A stretch of DNA of 35,705 bases, taken from the NCBI GenBank assembly GCA_022072245.1, contig JAJVIA010000052.1, forward strand, positions 1-35,705, in the 5' to 3' direction. The position numbers were made by a program, and so were the translations under genes. Shown in pieces: positions 1 through 6,582 of this stretch (position 1 is its first letter; the number at the start of each line of letters is the position of its first letter). This DNA comes from Anaerolineae bacterium. GTDB lineage: Bacteria; Chloroflexota; Anaerolineae; UBA4142; SHND01. Below the pieces are notes generated by a model. The model was not told the origin of the DNA and searched no databases. It saw nothing but the letters and a program-made list of their open reading frames with translations.

Positions 1-237
1 CAGATTACGCTTTGGTATATCGGTTATAAAAATCGCGGCAAAGCGGTGGTCAAAATTGATGGGAAACGAGTCGGCGCGATTGACCAATACACGCCGGGCG
101 TGACATTCAATTTGGCGCGGACTTTTGACGGCTTGGCGCCGGGAGCCCACACATTGAAAATCATCAATCGGGGCAATAAAAATCCGAACGCAACCGATTC
201 CATCATCGTCTTGGACGCGCTCGAAATTGCGCCATAA
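1..237 (+). CDS. C-terminal end of a beta-sandwich domain protein (partial)
   Basis: The frame is open from the first base, so the gene starts outside the window; 78 residues and the TAA stop are visible. The fragment alternates short hydrophobic strands with Gly/Asn turns: it begins ITLWYIGYKNRGKA, then a KIDGK turn, a LAPGAHTLKI strand and a final DSIIVLDALEI strand. This is the pattern of a carbohydrate-binding or discoidin-like beta-sandwich at the end of a larger, probably extracellular protein. No catalytic motif is visible in this piece. A strong hairpin terminator follows the stop by three bases. The function of the whole protein cannot be judged from the fragment. Confidence 0.7.
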   Translation, partial: QITLWYIGYKNRGKAVVKIDGKRVGAIDQYTPGVTFNLARTFDGLAPGAHTLKIINRGNKNPNATDSIIVLDALEIAP

Positions 238-240
238 CAA

Positions 241-269
241 AAACGCTGCGCTTGAGCGCAGCGTTTTTA
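241..269. terminator. Bidirectional intrinsic terminator
   Basis: Perfect 11-bp stem AAACGCTGCGC (241-251) with GCGCAGCGTTT (256-266) and a TTGA loop, followed by T residues on the plus strand; A residues precede it for the minus strand. It lies between the convergent partial gene (stop 237) and the M50 protease gene (stop 322). Confidence 0.9.
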
Positions 270-321
270 TTTTGCAAAAAAATTTTTAATGCCGCGCGCT
301 GCCTTGACGGCGCGCGCAACC

Positions 322-1428
322 TCAGACCGGGCGCGGCGTTTCGGACTGGCGCGCCGTTTTCAAAACTTGCTGCACGCGCAAAAATTCGCGGATGCTGTCT
401 CCGGTCAACATGCCGACCAGCGTATCGTTCATCGTGACGGGCAGCGCGCCGAGTTGACGTTCTTGCATCGTTTCCGCCGCGTCCACCAGCGACGCGTTCG
501 AGTCCACCGTCGGCGCTGTCGGCAGCATGACGCGGTGAATGGGCGTGTACGCGCCAAACGTGCGTAGTCCATTCATGAGCGCGTCGCGCGTCAACAAACC
601 GACCACGCGGCCGTTTTGGACAATCGGAAAATCTTGCTGTCCCGTCGCCATCAGCGAATCTATCGCGGCGCCGAGCCATTCCTGCGGCGTCAACGCGCGC
701 ACATTCGTCCGCATCGCCTGTCCGACGCGATAGTTTTCAAACTGACTGCGCTGCTGCACCATTTGCGCTTCCGCTTGCGCGCCCATAAAGATAAAGAGCG
801 CGGTAACGGTGAGCAGCGGATTTATAAAGAAACCGGCAATGCCAAAACCCAGCGCCAACGCCTGACCGAGCCGCGCGGCAAATTGGGTCGCGCGCGGAAA
901 TGGCATTTGCGTCGCGAGCAGCGCGCGCAAGATGCGCCCGCCGTCCATCGGAAACGCCGGAATGAGATTAAACAACACCAGCGCGATATTGATGGTGAAT
1001 AAGCGTTCGAGGAACGATTCATTGCCCCAGCCCAAGCCGAGCGTAGGCGCGGCGACGCCCGCCAAAGTCATTACGATAAACAGACCTACCGCTATCGCCA
1101 CATTGACCGCTGGTCCCGCCGACGCGACGACGAATTCTTGCGACGGTTTCGACGGCATCCGTTCCAAACGCGCGACGCCGCCAATCGGCAGCAAGGTAAT
1201 GTCCAGCGTCTTGATCCCGTAACGCCGCGCGGCGAGCGCGTGACCGTATTCGTGCAGCACGACGCACAGGAACAACACCAACACAAATACAATGTTGGCG
1301 AAAACGTCCCAGAGCGTGCCGCCCTGCATCAACACGGGCAGCGCGATAAAGGCGAGCAGCAGCGGAAACGTGGCATGCACATATACGCCGATGCCCAAAA
1401 ATTCTCCCAGTTTCCAAGACCACTTCAT
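322..1428 (-). CDS. Site-2-protease-type M50 zinc metalloprotease with CBS domains
   Basis: Predicted polytopic intramembrane protease of the SpoIVFB/S2P class, which cuts membrane-bound substrates such as anti-sigma factors within the bilayer. Counting from the upstream ATG at 1434, the zinc motif HEYGH is at residues 61-65 inside a hydrophobic helix, and the third ligand motif NLIPAFPMDGG is at about 156-166. Further hydrophobic helices lie before, between and after these. Residues from about 236 to 355 form a pair of CBS domains, which in this family sense nucleotides. Two ATG codons lie six bases apart (1434 and 1428). AGGAG is only 3 nt from the first and 9 nt from the second, so 1428 is preferred (368 aa). 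The family is secure; the substrate is unknown, and no sigma factor gene is adjacent. Confidence 0.93.
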   Translation of the reverse strand: MKWSWKLGEFLGIGVYVHATFPLLLAFIALPVLMQGGTLWDVFANIVFVLVLFLCVVLHEYGHALAARRYGIKTLDITLLPIGGVARLERMPSKPSQEFVVASAGPAVNVAIAVGLFIVMTLAGVAAPTLGLGWGNESFLERLFTINIALVLFNLIPAFPMDGGRILRALLATQMPFPRATQFAARLGQALALGFGIAGFFINPLLTVTALFIFMGAQAEAQMVQQRSQFENYRVGQAMRTNVRALTPQEWLGAAIDSLMATGQQDFPIVQNGRVVGLLTRDALMNGLRTFGAYTPIHRVMLPTAPTVDSNASLVDAAETMQERQLGALPVTMNDTLVGMLTGDSIREFLRVQQVLKTARQSETPRPV

Positions 1429-1507
1429 TTTCATTTTCTCCTGTCAACGTGAAAACGCGTTGACACAAGCCCTTTATTCTTGATACGCCGCGCACATTAA
1501 ATGCAGA

Positions 1508-1549
1508 TGAAAAAAATACGGACTGACACTATAAATGTGTGTCAATCCG
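1508..1549 (-). terminator. Intrinsic terminator downstream of the VOC gene
   Basis: Arms CGGACTGACAC (1519-1529) and GTGTCAATCCG (1539-1549) pair with one C/A mismatch. Read on the minus strand the hairpin is followed by a run of seven T (plus-strand A run 1510-1516). It lies between the VOC gene and the M50 protease gene, so the two are probably separate transcripts. Confidence 0.75.
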
Positions 1550-1595
1550 ATTTTGATTCTTACGCTGAACGGGTGCGCGCGACGGCGGCGCGTCG

Positions 1596-1976
1596 CTACA
1601 TGGGCGCAAACAAATCAATCACATTGTCGTCGGCATCGAGAACCTGCGCGTAGCGCTGCCCCCAAAACGCGTCAAAGGGTTCCTTGTGCGAACGATACCC
1701 TAGCGCAATAATTTTCTGGTACATCGCGTCCACGTCCGCCGCGTTCTGGCACAAAAACGCCAAGCCGATGCGCGAGCCATTTGGCGCTTTCCAAGCCGGG
1801 TTGAATCCGCGAATCAGTTGTTCCGTGTCCCACGCAATCCGATAGCCATTCGCTTTCACTTGGACATGGTCTTCGGAATCCGCGTCGGCGGGAATTTCCA
1901 AGCCCAGCGCGCGGTAAAATGCCAATGCCTTGGGCATATCCTTGACCACGATGCCAATCATATCGGGTTTTGCCAT
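1596..1976 (-). CDS. VOC (glyoxalase/bleomycin-resistance-like) family protein
   Basis: A 126-residue single-module vicinal-oxygen-chelate protein. It opens with the usual strand MIGIVVKDMPKALAFYRALGLEIP, has a second beta-alpha-beta-beta-beta unit with NAADVDAMYQKIIALGY, and ends with the characteristic YAQVLDADDNVIDLFAP strand. Such proteins dimerise and act as metal-dependent lyases or dioxygenases, or as binding or resistance proteins. The metal ligands are not conserved clearly enough here to name a reaction. The start is well supported by AGGAGG four bases before the ATG. A 16-bp palindrome lies just upstream of the Shine-Dalgarno sequence, and a terminator follows the gene, suggesting a monocistronic regulated unit. 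Confidence 0.88.
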   Translation of the reverse strand: MAKPDMIGIVVKDMPKALAFYRALGLEIPADADSEDHVQVKANGYRIAWDTEQLIRGFNPAWKAPNGSRIGLAFLCQNAADVDAMYQKIIALGYRSHKEPFDAFWGQRYAQVLDADDNVIDLFAPM

Positions 1977-1989
1977 AACGCCTCCTGGA

Positions 1990-2015
1990 GAACAAGAGCT
2001 AGCTCTTGAACAAGA
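1990..2015. promoter_or_regulatory. 16-bp palindrome with flanking direct repeats upstream of the VOC gene
   Basis: CAAGAGCT (1993-2000) is followed directly by its reverse complement AGCTCTTG (2001-2008). The octamer GAACAAGA occurs at 1990-1997 and again at 2008-2015. The element is about 14 bp upstream of the VOC start codon, a position fit for an operator; no regulator gene is adjacent. Confidence 0.45.
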
Positions 2016-2031
2016 TCAAGTTGTGGGGTAT

Positions 2032-2067
2032 GAGACCTTTCGGATTTTCGGAAACCCGAAAGGTCTC
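2032..2067. repeat. Palindromic element between the ERF-like and VOC genes
   Basis: Perfect 12-bp arms GAGACCTTTCGG (2032-2043) and CCGAAAGGTCTC (2056-2067) around a 12-nt spacer that itself repeats TTTCGG and GAAACC. There is no T-run on either side, so it is a poor intrinsic terminator. It resembles the short palindromic elements scattered through many bacterial genomes, and it may also end or protect the ERF-like transcript. Confidence 0.6.
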
Positions 2068-2102
2068 GTACAGGCGACTTGGAATTTCATCGCGTCCGAG
2101 TC

Positions 2103-2885
2103 CTAGACCGGCGCGTTCGATTTATTTCGCAGTTCCGCCAGCAGCTGCCCCGTCAAACGCGCGCCCTCTTCGTATGTCGCTTCATTCAAACCGTGTTTGA
2201 AATTTTTGCTAAACAGGTCGTCCAATCCTTCCGTCGCGTCCAATTCGCCGCCGCCGTACAGATTGCGCCACAATTCGACCAGCTTGGCGCGTTGAACGGG
2301 CGAGAGTGGCGGATGCGCGCGCGCGTACGCCGAGCGCGTTTCGTTCAGCGCAGGACGCGCGTTCGCCGGGACGCCGTGCCGTTCGCTTTCAACGGCGCGC
2401 CGTTCGCCGCCGCGCTGCGTTTCGGCGCTGACGCGCAGCATATCTTCGGCAGAGGCGAGCCCCGAGCCGGGAAACAAACCATACCCCATCATCGAAAGCG
2501 CGCGCCCGGTGGCGGAGGTCTCCGCGACTTCCCAAGGAAATTCGCGCTCTGCCGCCGTGCCGCCTACGCGCCGGGATGTGGCGATGCCGTGCCGCGCGCC
2601 ATAGATTTCGCTCGTCACGCTGACCAGCAACGTAAGTTGTTCTGAATTGTCCACGAGGACAACGGGAGTTCCGAAATCGAGCCGTTTGCCTTGCCGGGCA
2701 TGGTCTTGATTTGCCATCGCGAGTTTGCCGTCCACCGTCATGTAGGGATGTTCGGTATTTTGCCAGCCGTCTTTGTCGCGCCGTCGTTGGGTGAGGGCGA
2801 CTATGTAATCGGCAAACTCTTCATGCGTCGCTTTGCCGACATTCGGCGTAGCGCGCAAGATTTGGAGAATTTGTTCGCGCGTCAT
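2103..2885 (-). CDS. ERF/Sak-like single-strand annealing protein
   Basis: A 260-residue protein. The segment around residues 45-160 looks like the ERF-type recombinase family: a YMTVDGKLAMANQDH block, several beta strands, then EVAETSATGRALSMMGYG and a GLASAEDM block, which recall the 'E.SAiGRAL...G' and 'ASAEE' signatures of that family. ERF proteins anneal complementary single strands and are usually phage recombination proteins. A low-complexity, Arg/Ala-rich linker (about 165-210) separates this from a helical C-terminal part with KLVELWRNLYGGG and a helix-rich tail. GGAGGT lies about nine bases before the ATG. No phage structural genes are near; the gene stands alone behind a consensus promoter and a structured leader. 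The assignment rests on motif memory only, so it is moderate. Confidence 0.6.
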   Translation of the reverse strand: MTREQILQILRATPNVGKATHEEFADYIVALTQRRRDKDGWQNTEHPYMTVDGKLAMANQDHARQGKRLDFGTPVVLVDNSEQLTLLVSVTSEIYGARHGIATSRRVGGTAAEREFPWEVAETSATGRALSMMGYGLFPGSGLASAEDMLRVSAETQRGGERRAVESERHGVPANARPALNETRSAYARAHPPLSPVQRAKLVELWRNLYGGGELDATEGLDDLFSKNFKHGLNEATYEEGARLTGQLLAELRNKSNAPV

Positions 2886-3022
2886 AATGAATCTACCTCC
2901 GTAGGGATTGCGCGGTGCAACCTAGCTTGCGCCGCCATAATCCGTAACCATCGTGAATCATTTCAGGACAAGTCATTTTGGGGTGGACGATGGTTTGTAT
3001 GCAAGACGCGCAACGTCTTGAT
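2886..3022 (-). ncRNA. Structured 5' leader of the ERF-like mRNA
   Basis: Read on the minus strand from the predicted start near 3023, the leader contains three successive hairpins. The first pairs CAAGACG with CGTCTTG (3002-3020). The second pairs AACCATCGT with ACGATGGTT (arms near 2987-2995 and 2946-2954). The third pairs GGATT with AATCC and CGCAA with TTG (about 2905-2943). GGAGGT follows a few bases later. I do not recognise a known riboswitch consensus. Confidence 0.4.
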
Positions 3023-3029
3023 TGCCCAC

Positions 3030-3058
3030 AGCATAGCACAGACGTTCTAAATTGTCAA
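3030..3058 (-). promoter_or_regulatory. Sigma70-type promoter of the ERF-like gene
   Basis: On the minus strand, TTGACA (3058-3053), 17-bp spacer, TATGCT (3035-3030). Predicted start near 3023, giving a leader of about 137 nt. Confidence 0.7.
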
Positions 3059-3090
3059 GCGTAAAAAAATGGAATTTCAAAATTCGGCGA

Positions 3091-3119
3091 TTGCGCGACC
3101 GCCGCGCGTTTGATAAAAT
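3091..3119 (+). promoter_or_regulatory. Promoter candidate of the acetamidase-family gene
   Basis: TTGCGC (3091-3096), 17-bp spacer, TAAAAT (3114-3119). The same TTGCGC hexamer with 17-bp spacing serves the rpsF promoter on the other strand at 11294-11322. The predicted start is near 3126, just before a hairpin. Confidence 0.5.
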
Positions 3120-3137
3120 TGAGCGCATCCCCAAGCT

Positions 3138-3177
3138 GCGCGCTGCGTTGTATGCCGCAACGCAGCGCGCCATTTTT
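3138..3177 (+). terminator. Hairpin plus U-tract in the leader of the acetamidase-family gene
   Basis: Perfect 13-bp stem: GCGCGCTGCGTTG (3138-3150) with CAACGCAGCGCGC (3158-3170), then CATTTTT. It lies after the promoter candidate and ends five bases before the ATG at 3182. The upstream gene runs the other way, so this cannot be a terminator for a preceding plus-strand gene; attenuation of the downstream gene is the likely role. Confidence 0.7.
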
Positions 3178-3181
3178 GATT

Positions 3182-4114
3182 ATGACTATTCATCATTATT
3201 TCCCAACTCATTATCACGTCGCCATCGGCACGACCGCGCCCGCGTTGTATATTCAAGATGGCGATACCGTCATTACGACGACGGTGGACGCGAATGGATA
3301 CGACGCGTCCGCGCAAATTATCACCGCCGAACCGAACCCGATGACCGGACCATTTTTTGTAGAAGGCGCAATGCCGGGCGATGCGCTCGCCGTGCATTTC
3401 GATTCCATCGTCCCGAATCGCGCGTGGGGCTGGTCGCGCGATGCGTTGGCGGCGAACGCGGTGAACCCTGAATACGTTCGCACGCTGCCGCCGCGCAATC
3501 TTTTGGATTGGTTTGTGGATACGGAAAAATGGATTGCGCGCATCGAGACGCCGCCGCGCGGTTTGGAAAATTTCGCGCTGCCGCTCGCGCCGATGCTTGG
3601 TTGTTTCGGCGTCGCGCCGCGGGACGGCCAAGCGATTTCGACCTTTACGTCGGCGGAACACGGCGGCAATATGGATTGGAACGGTTTTACGCAAGGCGTG
3701 ACGGCGTACCTGCCGGTCTGGGCGCCGGGCGCGCTCTTTTTTCTTGGCGACGGACACGCGGCGCAGGGCGACGGCGAGATTGGCGGCACGGGCGTCGAGA
3801 TTTCGATGAATGTACAGTTCACCGCGCGCATTTTGAAAAACCAAAAAATCAATACCCTGCGCGGCGAGAACGCGGAATTTATTTTCACCGTCGGCAACGC
3901 GCGGCCGCTCGACGGCGCGCTGCAAATTGCGACGACCGAAATGCACCAATGGCTAATGCACGCGTACGGTCTGGACGCGCGCGGCGCGAGCGTATTGATG
4001 GCGCAGGGCATTCGGTACGAAATAGGAAATGTATTCGACCCGGCATATACGATGGTGTGCAAAATGCCAAAACGTTTTTTGCCCGGTCAAGGAAACGAAA
4101 CGCGCGGACGCTGA
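3182..4114 (+). CDS. Acetamidase/formamidase family hydrolase
   Basis: A 310-residue FmdA/AmdA-family amidohydrolase, a cytosolic enzyme class that releases ammonia from short aliphatic amides. Family signatures are clear: HYHVAIGTTAPALYIQDGD near the start, GPFFVEGAMPGDALAVH around 60-75, APMLGCFGVAP, and the core SAEHGGNMDWNGF followed by YLPVWAPGALFFLGDGHAAQGDGE, which holds the conserved Asp, His and Glu metal-binding residues of the family. A longer frame runs upstream to 3110, but it would translate the promoter and the hairpin, so the ATG at 3182 is chosen. No Shine-Dalgarno sequence is present; the start lies right behind a U-tract. The exact amide substrate is not determined by sequence. 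Confidence 0.9.
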   Translation: MTIHHYFPTHYHVAIGTTAPALYIQDGDTVITTTVDANGYDASAQIITAEPNPMTGPFFVEGAMPGDALAVHFDSIVPNRAWGWSRDALAANAVNPEYVRTLPPRNLLDWFVDTEKWIARIETPPRGLENFALPLAPMLGCFGVAPRDGQAISTFTSAEHGGNMDWNGFTQGVTAYLPVWAPGALFFLGDGHAAQGDGEIGGTGVEISMNVQFTARILKNQKINTLRGENAEFIFTVGNARPLDGALQIATTEMHQWLMHAYGLDARGASVLMAQGIRYEIGNVFDPAYTMVCKMPKRFLPGQGNETRGR

Positions 4115-4141
4115 GGCAGCGCCGCGCCGCGCTACGAAACA

Positions 4142-4780
4142 ATGCGAGACGACGTTAATCACCCTGCAAAATGGGAACGCTATTACCGCGAAGGCAAGGC
4201 GGGCTGGAGTTTGCATACGCCGACGCCGGTGTTTCAACATTTGCTCGCGGAAGAGGACGCGCAAGGGCAACGCGTTTTTCCGCCGGGGCGCATCTTGATA
4301 CCGGGCGCGGGTTTGGGCTATGACGCGCGCGAATTTGCGCGGCATGGCTTTGCCGTCGTCGCGGTGGACTTTGCGCGCGACGCGGTCGAAGCGATGCAAA
4401 ACGCGTTGACGCCTGAAACCGCGCACGCAATCGTTCAAGCCGATTTGTTTCAGTTGCCCGCCGCGTGGAATGAAACGTTTGATTACGTTTTGGAATATAC
4501 CTGTTTCTGCGCGCTGGACCCGACGCGGCGCGACGAGTACGCCGCCGTGATTGCGCGCCTGTTGAAACCTGGCGGCAAATATATCGCGCTCGCGTTTCCA
4601 TTAGGCGAACTTGTTCATCCGCCCGAAATGACGCCGGGGCCGCCGTTTCCGGTGAACGCGCCGCAATTGATTGCGCTGCTCCAAGCGCGCGGTTTGGTTT
4701 TGCGTCGCCGCGAAATTCATCCCGCCACGATTAAACCGCGCAAGGGCCGCGAAGAGCTGATTGTCATGCAGAAACAGTGA
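4142..4780 (+). CDS. TPMT-family SAM-dependent methyltransferase
   Basis: A 212-residue class I methyltransferase of the thiopurine/halide/thiol methyltransferase type. The sequence has the typical N-terminal KWERYYREGKAGWSLHTPTP segment, SAM motif I ILIPGAGLGYDAREFARHG, the acidic ribose-binding VVAVDFARDAVEAM, the substrate-side EYTCFCALDPTRRDEYA and the LLKPGGKYIALAFPLGE strand. Family members transfer methyl groups to thiols, halides or metalloid oxyanions such as tellurite; the acceptor here is unknown. It starts 27 bp after the acetamidase stop on the same strand and is probably co-transcribed with it. No good ribosome-binding site is visible. Confidence 0.9.
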   Translation: MRDDVNHPAKWERYYREGKAGWSLHTPTPVFQHLLAEEDAQGQRVFPPGRILIPGAGLGYDAREFARHGFAVVAVDFARDAVEAMQNALTPETAHAIVQADLFQLPAAWNETFDYVLEYTCFCALDPTRRDEYAAVIARLLKPGGKYIALAFPLGELVHPPEMTPGPPFPVNAPQLIALLQARGLVLRRREIHPATIKPRKGREELIVMQKQ

Positions 4781-4926
4781 TAAAATGAAATCGGGCGCAA
4801 GGCCCATTGGGGAGCGCTTGCTCGGTTTGAACCGACGCGCTTTTGAGCAAGCGCCGATAAATTTGCAATGCGCCGCGCAGCTGTGCGGGGCGCAACGCGC
4901 GCAGGCAGCGAACGAGTGAATCAATT
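4781..4926 (+). promoter_or_regulatory. Leader with two strong hairpins ahead of the response-regulator fusion
   Basis: A TAAAAT box at 4781-4786 directly follows the methyltransferase stop, without a good -35. Then come a perfect 10-bp stem GCGCTTGCTC (4814-4823) with GAGCAAGCGC (4845-4854), and a second hairpin TGCGCC-CGCA...TGCG-GGCGCA at about 4869-4894. There is no T-run and only weak GAG near the ATG at 4927. A structured, translation-limiting leader is likely. Confidence 0.45.
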
Positions 4927-6582
4927 ATGTCTAAACCAAACATTCTCATCGCCGACGACGAGCCCGCCGTCTTGAATGCTATTTACCGCGATTTGAATCC
5001 CCGTTACGCCAAAGAATATAAAATCGTGCGCGCGGATTCGGGCGCGACGGCGTTAACGGCGACGCAAACGCTGCAACAGCGCGGCGAAAGCGTCGCGTTA
5101 TTTTTGGTGGACCAACGAATGCCGCAAATGTCCGGCACGGATTTTTTGCAGCGCGCGCGCGATGTATTTCCCGAAGCGAAAAAAGTTTTGCTCACCGCGT
5201 ATGCCGATACCGAAGCCGCGATTCAAAGCATCAATCAAGTCGGGCTGGATTATTATTTGTTGAAACCGTGGGACCCGCCCGAAGAGCGTTTGTATCCGGT
5301 GCTGGACGATTTGCTGGCGGAATGGCGCGCGAGCGCCGCGCCCGCGCGCGAAGGCATCCGCTTGGCTGGCACGTTATGGTCGCAAGCGTGTCACGAGGCA
5401 AAAGAATTTTTGGCGCGCTATCAAGCGCCGTATCAATTTTTGGATATTGAAAAAGACGCGCGCGCGCGCGCGTTGGTCGAAACCGCGCTGAATGGCGTTA
5501 TCAAAATTCCGGTCGTGTTTTTTCCCGACGGAACCTTGTTGGTTGAACCGACCATCCGCGCGCTGGCGGAAAAAGTCGGTTTGAAAACCCAACCCGCGCA
5601 GCAAGTGTACGACCTTGCCATTGTGGGCAGCGGACCGGCGGGTTTGGCGGCGGCAGTGTATGCGTCCTCCGAAGGTCTCGGCACGATTGTGATTGAACGC
5701 GAGTCGCCGGGCGGACAGGCAGGCAGCAGTCCAAAAATCGAAAATTATTTAGGATTTCCGTCCGGGCTTTCCGGTTTGGATTTGACGCGCCGCGCCCTGA
5801 CGCAAGCGCAGCGTTTCGGCACGGAATTTTTGGCGACCCGCCAAGTTTGTCAATTGCGCGTCCAAGACCCGTACCGCGTTTTGGTTTTGGACGACGACAC
5901 GCAAGTTATCGCCAAAGCGGTATTGATTACAACGGGCGCGTCGTTCCACATTCTCGATTTGGCGGGCGCGGCGGAATTGACGGGCAAAGGCGTGTATTAC
6001 GGCGCGGCGTACACCGAAGCGATGTTTTTCAAGGGCCAAGATGTGTTTGTCGTCGGCGGCGCCAATTCGGCGGCGCAGAACGCGCTCTTTCTCGCGCGCT
6101 ATTGTCGCAAGGTTATGCTCCTCGTTCGCAGCGAACTTTCCACTTCGCAATATCTCACCGATGCGTTGTATGCAACGCCCAACATCGAGGTTCGCATTGG
6201 AACGGAATTGGTTTCTCTGCATGGCGTCGCCAAATTGGAAGGCGTGACGGTGCGCGCCAGAAAAACGGGCGTCACGGAATTTTTGCCCGGCGCGGCGTTG
6301 TTTGTTTTTATCGGCCAGCGTCCGCGCAGCGACTTTGCTCAAGATTTGCTGCGGCGCGGACCCAAAGGACATTTGTTGACGGGACCCGCGCTGCGCGATG
6401 AAAACGGCAAATTGCCGCCGGAATGGAAACTCAAACGCGAGCCGATGCTTTTGGAAACGAACGTGCCGGGCGTTTTTGCCGCGGGCGACGTGCGGCAAGG
6501 CGCGCGCAATCGCGTCGCCGCCGCCGCCGGCGAAGGCAGCACCGCGATTTCGATGGTGCATGAATATCTTTCGACTTTATAA
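4927..6582 (+). CDS. Response regulator fused to a thioredoxin-reductase-like flavoprotein
   Basis: A 551-residue three-part protein. Residues 1-130 are a complete receiver domain: acidic pair D10/D11, phosphoacceptor D62 in LVDQRMPQMSG, T90 and K113 in LLKPWDPP. Residues about 145-220 form a glutaredoxin-like domain with IPVVFFPDGT; its active site is reduced to SQAC, so only C155 remains. Residues 228-551 are a TrxR/NirB-type FAD-NAD(P)H domain: GSGPAG (234-239), a second nucleotide motif VVGGANSAAQNA (375-386) and GVFAAGDVR near the end. The redox pair CATC of true thioredoxin reductase is absent (GVYYGAAYTEA, 355-365), as I recall for related sensor-fused family members. The kinase gene follows with no gap, so this is probably its phosphorylation partner. 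Confidence 0.93.
   Translation: MSKPNILIADDEPAVLNAIYRDLNPRYAKEYKIVRADSGATALTATQTLQQRGESVALFLVDQRMPQMSGTDFLQRARDVFPEAKKVLLTAYADTEAAIQSINQVGLDYYLLKPWDPPEERLYPVLDDLLAEWRASAAPAREGIRLAGTLWSQACHEAKEFLARYQAPYQFLDIEKDARARALVETALNGVIKIPVVFFPDGTLLVEPTIRALAEKVGLKTQPAQQVYDLAIVGSGPAGLAAAVYASSEGLGTIVIERESPGGQAGSSPKIENYLGFPSGLSGLDLTRRALTQAQRFGTEFLATRQVCQLRVQDPYRVLVLDDDTQVIAKAVLITTGASFHILDLAGAAELTGKGVYYGAAYTEAMFFKGQDVFVVGGANSAAQNALFLARYCRKVMLLVRSELSTSQYLTDALYATPNIEVRIGTELVSLHGVAKLEGVTVRARKTGVTEFLPGAALFVFIGQRPRSDFAQDLLRRGPKGHLLTGPALRDENGKLPPEWKLKREPMLLETNVPGVFAAGDVRQGARNRVAAAAGEGSTAISMVHEYLSTL

Noticed and set aside
203-679. Arg-rich minus-strand frame overlapping the M50 protease gene
   Set aside because: Out-of-frame shadow of the protease codons, with high Arg and no family features.
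3110-3181. N-terminal extension of the acetamidase-family protein
   Set aside because: It would translate across the -10 box and the 13-bp hairpin, and family homology begins at the ATG at 3182.
4783-4926. Possible tRNA-like RNA (CGGTTTGAACCG resembles a T arm)
   Set aside because: No acceptor stem, anticodon arm or CCA-type geometry can be assembled around it; it lies in the loop of a larger hairpin.
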